From Pelagibacteraceae bacterium AG-461-B04 (GTDB lineage: Bacteria; Pseudomonadota; Alphaproteobacteria; Pelagibacterales; AG-422-B15), in contig QCRN01000001.1 of the NCBI GenBank assembly GCA_003211835.1, forward strand, positions 72,001-136,000: 64,000 nucleotides of DNA, written 5' to 3'. The notes under the pieces were generated by a model, which worked only from the letters and a program-made list of their open reading frames with translations, did no database searches and was not told the DNA's origin. The translations under genes were made by a program, and so were the position numbers. Below are positions 35,577-49,966 of this stretch, one piece after another (position 1 is the first letter of the stretch; the number at the start of each line of letters is the position of its first letter).

Positions 35577-36733
35577 TTTTGAAAGCTTGATTTTACAGAT
35601 GAATATGCCCAATCAATCCATGGAAGAACCATTTCAACGTTTTTATTTTCAACCGTAGAGCCTCCCCAAATTCTAATTCCTGGTGGAGCTGTTTTGTATG
35701 AGTTTAAATCATAACCAGCTTCATTAGTTTCTAATTGGGAACATACTTCAGCCATAAACTTTTTTTGATCATCACTATTCAAAGATTTAAACCACTCATC
35801 TTTAGGTATGATACATATAGACGTACAGGACCTTGTTTTCGGATCCTTCGCTAAAAACTCAAAATTTTCATTTGTTTCAATCCAATCACTTACTATTTTT
35901 AAGTTGTTTTCAGATATTTCTATTAATTTTGAAAGTCCACCAATTTCATTGGACCAATTAAGAGAGTTTAAAACATCCTCTACACTTATCATTGAGGGTG
36001 TATTAATTGTGGCGCCAGAAAAAATTCCCGAGATTAATTTTTGATTTTGCGCCAATCTAAATACTTTTGGAATAGGCCATGGTGGCGTAAAGCTTTCAAG
36101 CCGCTCTACAGCCCTTGGTGATAAAATTAACATCCCATGAGCAGCTTCACTGCCTAGAACTTTTTGCCATGAATATGTAACTACATCAAGTTTTGGCCAA
36201 TCCATTTCCATTGAAAATACTGCAGAGGTGGCATCACAAATAGTTAATCCCTTACGATCGTCACTTATCCAATCAGTATTTTTAATTCTTACTCCTGCAG
36301 TGGTCCCATTCCAAGTGAATACAATATCATTGTCAGGATTACTTTTCGAAAAGTCAGGTATATCTCCATAGTCTGCTTTAACTAGAATTTTATTATCAAG
36401 AGGCAGTTGTTCACCGGCATCAATATTCCAATCATGTCCAAAGTTTTCCCAAGAATATACCTCAACACCTCTCTGACCCAACATGCACCACATAGCCATC
36501 TCTACCGCACCTGTATCCGAAGCAGGTACAATTCCTATTAAGTAATCGTCAGGTATTTGGAGAATTTCTCTTGATTTATTAATGACCTCTTGTAATTTTT
36601 TAACTGCTGCACCTGAACGATGTGATCTTGATAACGCTGCATCTTTTAACCTGTCTAATGACCATCCAGGGGGCTTAGCACAAGGTCCAGAAGAAAAGTA
36701 GGGGTAATGCGGTTTTGATGTTGGTTTTTCCAT
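35573..36733 (-). CDS. serC: phosphoserine aminotransferase
   Basis: A 386-residue class V PLP aminotransferase converting 3-phosphohydroxypyruvate to phosphoserine. The start KPHYPYFSSGPCAKPPGW is the signature of the alphaproteobacterial SerC branch. The PLP lysine is in VTYSWQKVLGSEAAHG. The protein is slightly longer than E. coli SerC (about 360). It sits between the DUF1015 gene (two-base gap) and serA (ATGA overlap). Confidence 0.95.
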   Translation of the reverse strand: MEKPTSKPHYPYFSSGPCAKPPGWSLDRLKDAALSRSHRSGAAVKKLQEVINKSREILQIPDDYLIGIVPASDTGAVEMAMWCMLGQRGVEVYSWENFGHDWNIDAGEQLPLDNKILVKADYGDIPDFSKSNPDNDIVFTWNGTTAGVRIKNTDWISDDRKGLTICDATSAVFSMEMDWPKLDVVTYSWQKVLGSEAAHGMLILSPRAVERLESFTPPWPIPKVFRLAQNQKLISGIFSGATINTPSMISVEDVLNSLNWSNEIGGLSKLIEISENNLKIVSDWIETNENFEFLAKDPKTRSCTSICIIPKDEWFKSLNSDDQKKFMAEVCSQLETNEAGYDLNSYKTAPPGIRIWGGSTVENKNVEMVLPWIDWAYSSVKSSFQK

Positions 36734-36735
36734 TT

Positions 36736-37950
36736 TTATATATCCATTAATAAATTTACCAAGCCATCTGCTGGCTTAGGATCAAAGTAAGTAGATTTTT
36801 TAGGCACTGTCTTACCTCTATCCGCTATGGACATTATCTTTTTCATCGGCATTGGGCAAATGAAAAATCCAATATCAGCCCTTCTTGAGTCTACCTCTTT
36901 CATTAATTTTTTATGAACGCTGAGGCCGGGCAGATTAATAACGGAGATAAGGGAGTTGTTCTGATTTTTATTAGCGATATTTTTTATAATTATTTTTTCA
37001 ACTATATCTACATCAGTCTCATATTTAGAATATATTTTAGGATCTGATCTAAGCGATACACTATACCAAGATTTGTTCAAATATATCATCAGATCACCAG
37101 GTTTAACAGGGTTTTGAAACCTAGATTTTTTTGAGATCATGAATTTTTTATTTAATGATCCTATAAATTTTTTCGAATTAAATTTATTAAACTTTGCTAA
37201 TCGATGAAAACTTAGAATATTAACTGACTGCTCATCAAAAATTGCTGTTAAAAGATTTATCTTCTTTTTTTTACTCGAACCAGTATTAATTTTTTTGTCA
37301 AGGTTCTCAATTGCATCAAATCGATGATGCCCATCAGCGATATAATATTGTTTAATGCTGGATAATTTTTTTGCAATTAAATTAATATCTTTAGTATTAT
37401 CAACTTTCCATAATGAGCGAGTTGTGCCGCCAGCAGACTTATATTTATAAAGTGGTTTTTTAATTTTATATTTTGAAAAAATCAAATTCATATTAATTTT
37501 ATCTTTATATGAAAGATAGACAGGGCCAATTTGCATCTTAGTGTGCTCTATTGTCTCTAATATAGAATTTGAACGAGCCTTATAAATTGCTTCGTGTTTT
37601 AAAATTCTTTTATTTCTTCTATCAAATTCAATTGATGCTACTATGCCGAACTGATTTTTATCATATTTATTTAGTCGGTATACGTAGAAAGACTCACTTT
37701 TTTCTTGGATAATAATTTTATTTTTAATCATTGCATCTAAATGATCAAAGGCATGCTTTTTAGAATTTTTTTTAGATATATTTGGATAAAATGCTTTGGG
37801 ACTTACAACATTAAGAAAATTGTACTCAGATTGATTTAATATTTTTTTTAACTGCTTGTCTGTTAGATTATCAAATGTTGGTAAGACCACTTCTTCCAAA
37901 CGTCGCTTCAATGGCCTATATGCCTTAAATGGTTTTACCAAAAATACCAT
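36736..37950 (-). CDS. DUF1015 family protein
   Basis: A 404-residue DUF1015 protein. The signature YIADGHHRFDAIENL in the middle and the start VKPFKAYRP identify the family. The N-terminal PPYDV-like block is diverged (VVLPTFDN). DUF1015 genes are repeatedly found beside serA/serC, and members have been suggested to act on phosphorylated small molecules such as phosphoserine, but I know of no firm function for this branch. It is probably the first gene of the serC-serA-gpmA-phaAB run. Confidence 0.82.
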   Translation of the reverse strand: MVFLVKPFKAYRPLKRRLEEVVLPTFDNLTDKQLKKILNQSEYNFLNVVSPKAFYPNISKKNSKKHAFDHLDAMIKNKIIIQEKSESFYVYRLNKYDKNQFGIVASIEFDRRNKRILKHEAIYKARSNSILETIEHTKMQIGPVYLSYKDKINMNLIFSKYKIKKPLYKYKSAGGTTRSLWKVDNTKDINLIAKKLSSIKQYYIADGHHRFDAIENLDKKINTGSSKKKKINLLTAIFDEQSVNILSFHRLAKFNKFNSKKFIGSLNKKFMISKKSRFQNPVKPGDLMIYLNKSWYSVSLRSDPKIYSKYETDVDIVEKIIIKNIANKNQNNSLISVINLPGLSVHKKLMKEVDSRRADIGFFICPMPMKKIMSIADRGKTVPKKSTYFDPKPADGLVNLLMDI

Positions 37951-38052
37951 AATCGAATAAATTAATTAAAATTGAACTAGCAAGATATATTTTTGTATAT
38001 TTTATGCTTAAAAACCATTGATTTTAAGTTTTTTTTAACAAAATTATGGCTA

Positions 38053-38080
38053 TTGACAGCAGAAAAGTGGGGTATATATT
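38053..38080 (+). promoter_or_regulatory. sigma-70 promoter of rplU-rpmA
   Basis: Perfect TTGACA at 38053-38058 and TATATT at 38075-38080, 16 bases apart, about 30 bases before the rplU ATG. This is one of the two best promoters in the window, as expected for ribosomal protein genes. Confidence 0.75.
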
Positions 38081-38114
38081 CAGCCAGACTTAAAATCAAA
38101 AAATCAAAATTATT

Positions 38115-38549
38115 ATGTTTGCAATAATCTCAACTGGTGGGAAACAATATAAAGTAAGCCAGGACACCGTTCTAACAGTTAACAAGCTTGAAGGCAAAGA
38201 TGGTGACAAAATTACAATAAATGAGGTATTGTTCGCTTGTAATGGCGATCAATTTTCTGTTGGTTCTCCTCAAATTGATGGAGCCAAAGTTAGTGCTGAG
38301 ATAGTAAAGCAAGATCGCGATAGAAAAATATTAGTATTTAAGAAAAAGAGAAGAAAAAACTACAGAAGACTTAATGGACATAGGCAGGATATTACTTTCT
38401 TAAAAGTTAATTCATTGGACATACCAGGATTTGCTGCAGTGAAAACAACCAAGAAAGCTTCTGCAAAAGAGAAAATTAAAGGTGAAGAAGTGGCTGTGAA
38501 AAAAAAGGCAGTAGCAAAGAAAAAGACAACAAAGAAAAAGGGTGAATAA
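38115..38549 (+). CDS. rplU: 50S ribosomal protein L21
   Basis: L21 of the large subunit. The core (residues 1-103) begins [15 protein letters not shown] and carries [18 protein letters not shown] sequence ([14 protein letters not shown]) and GHRQ. The 144-residue length comes from a lysine- and alanine-rich tail of about 40 residues, a feature common in alphaproteobacterial L21. rpmA follows after two bases and a clear promoter lies upstream. Confidence 0.97.
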   Translation: MFAIISTGGKQYKVSQDTVLTVNKLEGKDGDKITINEVLFACNGDQFSVGSPQIDGAKVSAEIVKQDRDRKILVFKKKRRKNYRRLNGHRQDITFLKVNSLDIPGFAAVKTTKKASAKEKIKGEEVAVKKKAVAKKKTTKKKGE

Positions 38550-38551
38550 GA

Positions 38552-40927
<2,376 letters not shown>

Positions 40928-40931
<4 letters not shown>

Positions 40932-42184
40932 GTCTTGAAAATGAACTAGATAATTTAGGTAAAGAAAGCGTTGTTGCCTCTCAAGAAATCAAATCCTTGA
41001 GTAAGCATGAAAAGAATGAACTTTTAAAAGCTATCATAGAATCTTTAAAAAACGATAAAGATCTAATTCTTAAAGCTAATAAACAAGACATCGAGGAATC
41101 TCAAAATAAATTATCCAATGCAATGATTGACCGCTTGATGCTTGATGATCAAAGATTTGAGGGTATTTTAGAGTCAATAAAAAATGTGATTTCTCTTGAT
41201 GACCCTACTGGAAATATTTTATTTACCAATGAAAGACCTAACGGAATGATTGTTGAAAGAGTGTCTGTTCCACTTGGAGTTATTGGGATTATATATGAAA
41301 GCAGACCAAATGTAACAATTGACGCTACTGTACTATGTCTAAAAGCAGGAAATAGTGTGATTCTCAGAGGTGGTTCTGAGTGCTTCAATACAAATACAGC
41401 CATGGTCAACTCAATGCAAAAAGCTATGCGATCAAAATCTGTAAGTGAAAATATAGTTCAGTATGTAAATACAACCGACAGAGCGGCTGTTGATTATATG
41501 CTATCTAAAATGGATAAATATATTGATGTAATTGTCCCTCGAGGCGGTAAAGGTTTAGTCAAAAAAGTTCAGGATACTGCAAAAATTCCAGTTATTGGTC
41601 ATCTTGATGGCATATGTCATCTTTATGTTGATGAAACATCCGATCCAGATGTTGCAAGTAAAATTGTAGAGAATGCAAAATTAAGAAGAACTGGTATTTG
41701 TGGTGCCGCTGAAACAGTTCTTGTAGACGAAAAGTGCATTGATAGTCATTTAGGTAAAATAATAGAAACTCTCATAAAAGGTGGTTGTGAAGTGAGAGGT
41801 GATAGCATATGCATGAATTATTCCGATAAAATAAAAGAAGCGACTGAAATTGATTGGGAAACTGAATATCTTGAAGCAATTATATCTATCAAAATTGTAA
41901 AGGATGTCGATGAAGCAATTGATCATATAGCTAAATATGGATCAGGACACACAGAAAGTATAATTTCCGAAAATAAAAATAATGTCGAAAAATTTTTAAA
42001 CTCAGTAGGTAGTGCAATTGTAATGCATAATGCGTCTACTCAGTTTGCTGATGGCGGAGAATTTGGCCTTGGTGCAGAAATTGGAATAGCAACGGGCAAG
42101 CTGCATGCAAGAGGTCCTGTGGGGCTTGAAGGTTTGACAACCTATAAATATATTGTTCGTGGAAGTGGGCAGGTAAGACCATAA
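40928..42184 (+). CDS. proA: glutamate-5-semialdehyde dehydrogenase
   Basis: Second step of proline synthesis, reducing glutamyl-5-phosphate with NADPH. The 418-residue aldehyde dehydrogenase-fold protein has VPLGVIGIIYESRPNVT, LKAGNSVILRGGSE, and the catalytic cysteine in RRTGICGAAET. FADGGEFGLGAEIGIATGKLHARGPVGL-type sequence closes the family signature. nadD starts at the next base after its stop. Confidence 0.97.
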
Positions 42185-42745
42185 ATGAAAGTAGGAATTT
42201 TAGGTAGTTCATTCAATCCTCCACACAAAGGTCATTTAGAAATATCAAATCGAGCATTAAGAACTTTTAGTTTGAACGAAGTTTGGTGGCTTATAACTAA
42301 GGTCAATCCATTAAAAAACTCCTCAGATTATATTTCATTAAATGAGCGCAAAAGTAAAATTGATGAAATCATCAAAAATGAGAATATTAAGTTCAAATAT
42401 TATGAAGAAGAGACAAATTCTAACTATCTCATAGACAATCTTAAATATATAAAAGAAAAATTTTCAAAAGATACTTTCATTTTTCTTATGGGAAGTGACT
42501 CACTTAATGAAATGCATGAATGGAAAGAATACAAGAATATATTTAATCAAATGCCTATTGCTGTATTCAATCGACAAGATAATGAATATCAATCGCTAAA
42601 CTCAAAAGCGGCCAAAACATTTGAAAAATATCGAGTAGATGAACTTTCCGGTAGCTCAATATTTACCAAAGTACCCTGCTGGACATTTATCAAAGATTTT
42701 GATGAAAATGTTTCGTCGACAGAAATTAGGTCTAAAATTGACTAG
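42185..42745 (+). CDS. nadD: nicotinate-nucleotide adenylyltransferase
   Basis: A 186-residue nucleotidyltransferase that adenylates nicotinate mononucleotide in NAD synthesis. The first motif is GSSFNPPHKGHLEIS, an HxGH-type nucleotide site, and the second is SSTEIRSKI at the C-terminus, where the usual ISSTxIR is shortened. The gene order proA-nadD-rsfS is typical. The coding region overlaps the likely rsfS start. Confidence 0.94.
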   Translation: MKVGILGSSFNPPHKGHLEISNRALRTFSLNEVWWLITKVNPLKNSSDYISLNERKSKIDEIIKNENIKFKYYEEETNSNYLIDNLKYIKEKFSKDTFIFLMGSDSLNEMHEWKEYKNIFNQMPIAVFNRQDNEYQSLNSKAAKTFEKYRVDELSGSSIFTKVPCWTFIKDFDENVSSTEIRSKID

Positions 42746-43061
42746 TATACTCAAAGATATTCTAAACGAATTAGAAGACAGTAAAGCTTCAGATATAGTT
42801 TCAATTAATATTTCAAAAAAAACATCACTAGCTGATTACCTGGTATTTGCAACAGGAACTTCCAATCGGCACATTAATTCGATTTCACAATCAGTTAATA
42901 AAAAATTAAAGAAATTAAATATAAAAAATCCTTCTATTGAGGGAAGCAATGATAGTGGTTGGGTCGTTATTGATAGTGGAGATGTAATAGTGCATTTATT
43001 TAAAGATGAGATAAGGAAGTTTTATAATCTTGAAAATATGTGGTCAACAGAAATAGAATAA
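42738..43061 (+). CDS. rsfS: ribosomal silencing factor RsfS
   Basis: RsfS binds L14 and blocks subunit joining. The body is typical: LEDSKASDIVSINI, SLADYLVFATGTSNRH, GWVVIDSGDVIVHLF and RKFYNLENMW. The start is uncertain. A TTG at 42738 gives 107 residues, the family's normal length, and has AGG nearby. ATG codons in frame at 42702 and 42708 give 10-12 extra residues and a longer overlap with nadD. I prefer TTG on length, with moderate confidence. Confidence 0.88.
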   Translation: MTSILKDILNELEDSKASDIVSINISKKTSLADYLVFATGTSNRHINSISQSVNKKLKKLNIKNPSIEGSNDSGWVVIDSGDVIVHLFKDEIRKFYNLENMWSTEIE

Positions 43062-43074
43062 TAGATGTAATGTC

Positions 43075-43512
43075 ATGGACATTGAGATTTTATATCATGA
43101 TAAATTTAAATTTGAGCAAGAAGAGTATCTATTTAAAATGTACTTAAATCGTATTAGAAAAATATCTAATAATCTTATAACTAAAATTAAAACTGAAAAG
43201 GTTAATGATAGGTCTCTAATAAAGAAAATAAAATTAAAAAAAGGGAATGAAGCAATAATATTACTTGATGAAAAAGGTGAAGTAGTCACAACTGACAAAT
43301 TCAAACATTTATTATTTGAAACCTCCTTGAGTAAAATATTGTTTGTAGTTGGAGGGACTGATGGATTTAGTAAGGAGATAAATAATTTGTGCAATAAGCG
43401 GATATCACTCAGTAAAATGACACTTACACACTCTTTTGCTGCTATTATTTTATTAGAACAAATTTATAGATCTGTTACTATTAAAATTAATCATCCTTAT
43501 CACAGAGCATAG
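43075..43512 (+). CDS. rlmH: 23S rRNA pseudouridine-1915 N3-methyltransferase
   Basis: A 145-residue SPOUT methyltransferase that modifies position 1915 of 23S rRNA on the assembled ribosome. The knotted SAM site is FVVGGTDGFSKEI, and SKMTLTHSFAAIILLEQIYRS followed by NHPYHRA closes the family signature. It is in the normal place after rsfS, but the next gene is ctpA at once; the gene for an EnvC-type peptidase often found between is absent. Confidence 0.95.
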   Translation: MDIEILYHDKFKFEQEEYLFKMYLNRIRKISNNLITKIKTEKVNDRSLIKKIKLKKGNEAIILLDEKGEVVTTDKFKHLLFETSLSKILFVVGGTDGFSKEINNLCNKRISLSKMTLTHSFAAIILLEQIYRSVTIKINHPYHRA

Positions 43513-43513
43513 A

Positions 43514-44665
43514 ATGAAACTATTTTTTACTTTTATTTTTTTTATATCTTCTTTTTTTAGTTTTAATTATTTATCAGCAAACAATCAGGATCTTTACAAA
43601 AAATTAGAGGTCTTTGGTGATGTATTTGACATTATAAAACAGGATTATGTAGAAGAGATCAATGATGAAGAAGTAATTGAATATGCTATCAATGGAATGC
43701 TTCAATCGCTTGATCCCTTCTCAAGTTATATGGCCTCAGAAATATATTCTGACATGCAGGAAGAAACCAAAGGTAAATTCGGTGGACTTGGTATTGAGGT
43801 GACTATGGAAAATGGTTATGTCAAAGTTATTTCACCCATTGATGATACGCCGGCAGCAAAGGCTGGCGTAAGACCTGGTGATTACATTACGCATATTGAT
43901 GACGTCGATGTTCTTGGATTAACTCTTGCTGAAGCTGTTGAACTGTTAAGGGGTCCTGTCGGGAAGTCTCTTACTATCACCGTTGTTAGAATCGGTGCAG
44001 AGGATCCTCTAAATATTGAGTTAAAACGGGCAATAATTACAGTTCAAGCAGTAAAATTTCGGCCGGAAGGAAACATAGGCTATATCAGACTGATCTCATT
44101 CAGTGAACAGGCAGATAAAGGAATAAAGAACGCTATAAAAGAATTAACCGCTAGTATAGGAAGTGAAAATATTGAGGGGTTTATTTTAGATTTAAGAAAT
44201 AATCCTGGAGGTCTATTAGATCAATCTGCAAAGGTCACAAATAATTTTTTAAGATCAGGTGAAATCGTTTCCATAAAGGGAAGAGATAAAAATGATATCT
44301 CAAGGTTTACTGCATCTGGTGGAGATATTGCAAGTGATAAACCTATGATAGTTTTAATTAATCAAGGATCTGCCTCTGCATCAGAAATTGTTGCTGGAGC
44401 TCTGCAAGATCATAAAAGAGCAATTATTATTGGTGAGCAATCTTATGGTAAGGGATCAGTTCAAACAATTTTTCCTCTAAAGGATTTAAGTGCAATTCGT
44501 ATGACTACAGCTTTATATTATACACCTTCAGGGGATTCAATTCATAAAGTTGGTATAACGCCGGATATAGAAGTTGAATTTATTTATAATGAAGATGATA
44601 ACGAACAAGATAATCAACTTGATTACGCCTTGGATCTCTTAAACAAAGACAGTGTTATAGAGTAA
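43514..44665 (+). CDS. ctpA: C-terminal processing protease, S41 family
   Basis: A 383-residue periplasmic protease. It has a signal peptide (about 1-22), an N-terminal helical region, a PDZ domain (FGGLGIEVTMENGYVKV through GKSLTITV) and the S41 catalytic domain. The Ser/Lys pair is visible in NQGSASASEIVAG and QSYGKGSVQT. It likely trims or degrades envelope proteins, possibly peptidoglycan hydrolases as in other Gram-negatives. It begins one base after rlmH. Confidence 0.95.
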   Translation: MKLFFTFIFFISSFFSFNYLSANNQDLYKKLEVFGDVFDIIKQDYVEEINDEEVIEYAINGMLQSLDPFSSYMASEIYSDMQEETKGKFGGLGIEVTMENGYVKVISPIDDTPAAKAGVRPGDYITHIDDVDVLGLTLAEAVELLRGPVGKSLTITVVRIGAEDPLNIELKRAIITVQAVKFRPEGNIGYIRLISFSEQADKGIKNAIKELTASIGSENIEGFILDLRNNPGGLLDQSAKVTNNFLRSGEIVSIKGRDKNDISRFTASGGDIASDKPMIVLINQGSASASEIVAGALQDHKRAIIIGEQSYGKGSVQTIFPLKDLSAIRMTTALYYTPSGDSIHKVGITPDIEVEFIYNEDDNEQDNQLDYALDLLNKDSVIE

Positions 44666-44678
44666 AGTCATATATCGA

Positions 44679-45176
44679 ATGAACAAATACAAACCTGGCC
44701 TGCTTAAAGAAAAATACCGAAGAGGTGTAGGCATGATGATTATTAATAAAAATAAAGAAATATTTATTGGTCAAAGATTTGAAAAAGATAAATCCGCCTG
44801 GCAGATGCCTCAAGGAGGTATTGATAAGGGAGAAAAAACTATTGATGCTGTTATACGAGAGATGAACGAGGAAACTGGTATCAAAAAAAACTTTAAAATA
44901 CTCTATGAAACTAAAATATGGCATTACTATAAACTGCCTATTTATTTACAGAAAAAATTATGGGGTGGAAAGTTTGTAGGGCAAAAGCAAAAATGGTTTT
45001 TGATTGATTTTAAAGGTAAGGACAGTGAAATTAATATACAAACAAAAAAGCCTGAGTTTAAAAAATGGAAATGGACTTCTTCGAAGAAAATGATGGAATT
45101 AATAGTGCCTTTTAAAAAAAAACTATATGCCAACGTGGTATCTGAAATGGTGGAAGAATTAAATAAGAATAATTAA
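44679..45176 (+). CDS. rppH: RNA pyrophosphohydrolase
   Basis: A 165-residue Nudix hydrolase that removes pyrophosphate from 5'-triphosphate RNA and so starts decay. It begins YRRGVGMMIINKNKEIFIGQR, and the Nudix box runs from GGIDKGEKTID to REMNEETGI. WLIDFKGKD-like FLIDFKGKD and EFKKWKWTS are typical of the RppH branch rather than of other Nudix enzymes. It is the last gene of the plus-strand block and converges with atpC, with only a 16-base gap and no clear terminator. Confidence 0.93.
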   Translation: MNKYKPGLLKEKYRRGVGMMIINKNKEIFIGQRFEKDKSAWQMPQGGIDKGEKTIDAVIREMNEETGIKKNFKILYETKIWHYYKLPIYLQKKLWGGKFVGQKQKWFLIDFKGKDSEINIQTKKPEFKKWKWTSSKKMMELIVPFKKKLYANVVSEMVEELNKNN

Positions 45177-45192
45177 GTTATTATTGACTTTA

Positions 45193-45453
45193 CTACTCGC
45201 TCACAATTCCTTCAGCTACTACAAGCAACTTATTTTCCGAGAATTTTACAAACCCTTTTTCTACATTAAAAGAATTTGTATCTTTATCTGAGGTAACAAC
45301 GATTGTACCTAGTCTGAGTGAAGTTATTATATTGGCGTGATTAGCTAAAAAGCCAATATCACCCTCTATACCTGGAACTACCACCATAGATGCTTCTCCA
45401 TCTAGGTAGGTCTGCTCAGGCGTAACAACACTAAAATTAAATGAATCAGACAC
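45193..45453 (-). CDS. atpC: ATP synthase epsilon subunit (short form)
   Basis: An 86-residue F1 epsilon subunit. The N-terminal beta-sandwich is complete: FSVVTPEQTYLDGEASMVVVPG, GDIGFLANHANIITSLRLG and FVKFSENKLLVVAEG. The protein stops there, so the C-terminal two-helix domain that brakes ATP hydrolysis in E. coli (139 residues) is missing. No frameshifted continuation is seen before rppH ends. Alphaproteobacteria often use a separate zeta inhibitor instead. It follows atpD by four bases. Confidence 0.93.
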   Translation of the reverse strand: MSDSFNFSVVTPEQTYLDGEASMVVVPGIEGDIGFLANHANIITSLRLGTIVVTSDKDTNSFNVEKGFVKFSENKLLVVAEGIVSE

Positions 45454-45457
45454 TTAT

Positions 45458-47781
<2,324 letters not shown>

Positions 47782-47792
47782 TTTTGTTTACT

Positions 47793-49319
47793 CTATCTGT
47801 TTTTTTTAAATTCTTCGATGATAGTACTTAACTTTGAAGCAATATCATCCTCAAGATTACCTGAGCTATTAATTGCTTCAATTATATCTCCATGTGAAGA
47901 TTTAATGAGTTCAAATAGATCCTTCTCAAAATCTTTAATTAAATTCAGTTCTAAGTCATCGAGGTAACCATTAACACCCGTAAAAATTGAAACAACCTGT
48001 TCAGCGATCGTCATGGGTGAATATTGATTTTGTTTTAAGAGTTCAGTTAATTTAGAGCCTCGATTCAATAATTTTTGAGTTGATGCATCAAGGTCTGATC
48101 CAAACTGGGCAAATGCTGCCATTTCGCGATATTGAGCAAGCTCCAATTTAATTGAACCAGCCACCTTTTTCATTGCTTTTGTTTGAGCAGCAGAACCAAC
48201 ACGAGAAACACTTAGACCCACATTCACTGCAGGACGTATTCCTTGGTTGAAAAGTTCTGTTTCTAAAAAAATTTGTCCATCAGTTATCGAAATAACATTG
48301 GTAGGGATGAAGGCACTCACATCATTCGCCTGTGTCTCAATTACTGGCAATGCAGTTAGAGAACCTCCACCGCTTTCATCATTTAATTTTGCAGCTCGTT
48401 CAAGTAATCTACTGTGAAGATAGAAAACATCACCAGGAAAAGCTTCACGTCCTGGGGGTCTTCTAAGTAAAAGTGACATTTGACGGTAAGCAACTGCTTG
48501 TTTTGAAAGATCATCATAAATGATTAGAGCATGCATGCCATTGTCCCTAAAATATTCACCCATAGAACAGCCAGTATATGGTGCAAGGAATTGAAGTGGA
48601 GCTGCATCACTTGCGGTTGCGGCTACAACAGTTGTATACTCCATTGCTCCTGCATCCTCCAAAGTTTTTACAGTCTGAGCGATTGAGGATCTTTTTTGCC
48701 CGATACCTACATATATACAATACAGTTTTTTTGTTTCATCATCTGACTCATTTATTGTTTTCTGATTTATTATGGTATCAATTGCAATAGCAGTTTTTCC
48801 TGTTTGCCTGTCTCCAATAATTAATTCTCTTTGACCTCTTCCAACAGGTATAAGACTATCAATAGCTTTTAAACCTGTCTGCATTGGTTCCGACACTGAT
48901 TTTCTTGGAATAATTCCTGGAGCTTTTACTTCAATTCTACTTCTATTTTCTGAGTCAATGTTACCTTTTCCATCTATCGGATTTCCTAACGCATCAACTA
49001 CTCTACCTAGTAGTTCCTTACCTACTGGTACATCAACAATTGCATTAGTTCGCTTAACAGTGTCTCCCTCTTTAATGTTTGCATCACTTCCAAATAAAAC
49101 TACACCAACATTATCATCTTCAAGATTCAAAGCCATTCCCTTAGTTCCATCGTCAAAGAGAACCATTTCACCAGCTTGAACATTATCTAATCCATATATT
49201 CTTGCAATTCCATCTCCGATTGATAATACCTGTCCAACTTCACTGATTTCAGAATCAGAACCAAAGTTTTTGATTTCTTCTTTTAAGATTTTTGATATTT
49301 CTGAAGGTTGTATATCCAT
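47793..49319 (-). CDS. atpA: ATP synthase alpha subunit
   Basis: A 508-residue non-catalytic nucleotide-binding subunit of F1. The P-loop is GDRQTGKT at 169-176; [19 protein letters not shown] and the arginine finger region [14 protein letters not shown] are seen. It starts at the base next to the atpH stop, so the two are coupled. Confidence 0.99.
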   Translation of the reverse strand: MDIQPSEISKILKEEIKNFGSDSEISEVGQVLSIGDGIARIYGLDNVQAGEMVLFDDGTKGMALNLEDDNVGVVLFGSDANIKEGDTVKRTNAIVDVPVGKELLGRVVDALGNPIDGKGNIDSENRSRIEVKAPGIIPRKSVSEPMQTGLKAIDSLIPVGRGQRELIIGDRQTGKTAIAIDTIINQKTINESDDETKKLYCIYVGIGQKRSSIAQTVKTLEDAGAMEYTTVVAATASDAAPLQFLAPYTGCSMGEYFRDNGMHALIIYDDLSKQAVAYRQMSLLLRRPPGREAFPGDVFYLHSRLLERAAKLNDESGGGSLTALPVIETQANDVSAFIPTNVISITDGQIFLETELFNQGIRPAVNVGLSVSRVGSAAQTKAMKKVAGSIKLELAQYREMAAFAQFGSDLDASTQKLLNRGSKLTELLKQNQYSPMTIAEQVVSIFTGVNGYLDDLELNLIKDFEKDLFELIKSSHGDIIEAINSSGNLEDDIASKLSTIIEEFKKNR

Positions 49320-49880
49320 TTAAGCGACCTCTTTCATTTTTTCTTTTAATAGTTGTAATTGGTTTTTAATACTGCTGTCAATCATTTGACTGCCAACTTG
49401 AATTTTTAATCCTCCGATTAGTTCTGGTTCGATATTTAATTGTATATTGAAGTCAGCGTTAAATTTATCTTTTAACTTTGAACTGATATCAGCTAACTGA
49501 GCATCAGTTAGCGCATAAGCAGAAGATACAGTTGCTACTCTTTCACCTTTTAGTGAAGCTAATAAGTTCTCAAATGTTCCTACAATTTCTAAGAGATAAT
49601 TAACACGATTTTTTTTAACAATGACACCAATGAAATTTGATACAAGTTTTGATAATTCAATTTTTTCTGCGATAGTTTCAAAAAGTTTTATTTTATTTGA
49701 TTTGCTTATTGAAGGGTTTAATATGACAGATAGAACTTTTTGATCTTCTTGTAAAATTTCCTTAATCCTCATTAATTCATTAGATACTGAATCTAATACT
49801 TTAGCCTCTTTGGCCAACTGAAACAACGCGTTAGCATACCGGTCAACAGCTGCTATTTGGTAAGTATTAACTTTTGACAT
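49320..49880 (-). CDS. atpH: ATP synthase delta subunit
   Basis: A 186-residue peripheral-stalk subunit (OSCP). The start AAVDRYANALFQLAKE and the end PELIGGLKIQVGSQMIDSSI are family signatures. It is the first gene of the F1 operon. F0 genes are not in the window; in alphaproteobacteria they usually lie elsewhere. The 86-base gap to priA must hold any promoter of its own, but I see none good enough to name. Confidence 0.96.
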   Translation of the reverse strand: MSKVNTYQIAAVDRYANALFQLAKEAKVLDSVSNELMRIKEILQEDQKVLSVILNPSISKSNKIKLFETIAEKIELSKLVSNFIGVIVKKNRVNYLLEIVGTFENLLASLKGERVATVSSAYALTDAQLADISSKLKDKFNADFNIQLNIEPELIGGLKIQVGSQMIDSSIKNQLQLLKEKMKEVA

Positions 49881-49966
49881 TATCCATTAAATCTTTGAAA
49901 TTTCAGTCATTGCGTACCATTAACTCTTACTTTTTTCAAGCATTGGAATGTCGCATTCACAACTAA

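Noticed and set aside
38420..38549. Low-complexity tail of L21 as a repeat or frameshift
   Set aside because: Lys/Ala-rich C-terminal tails are usual for alphaproteobacterial L21, and the frame ends cleanly before rpmA.
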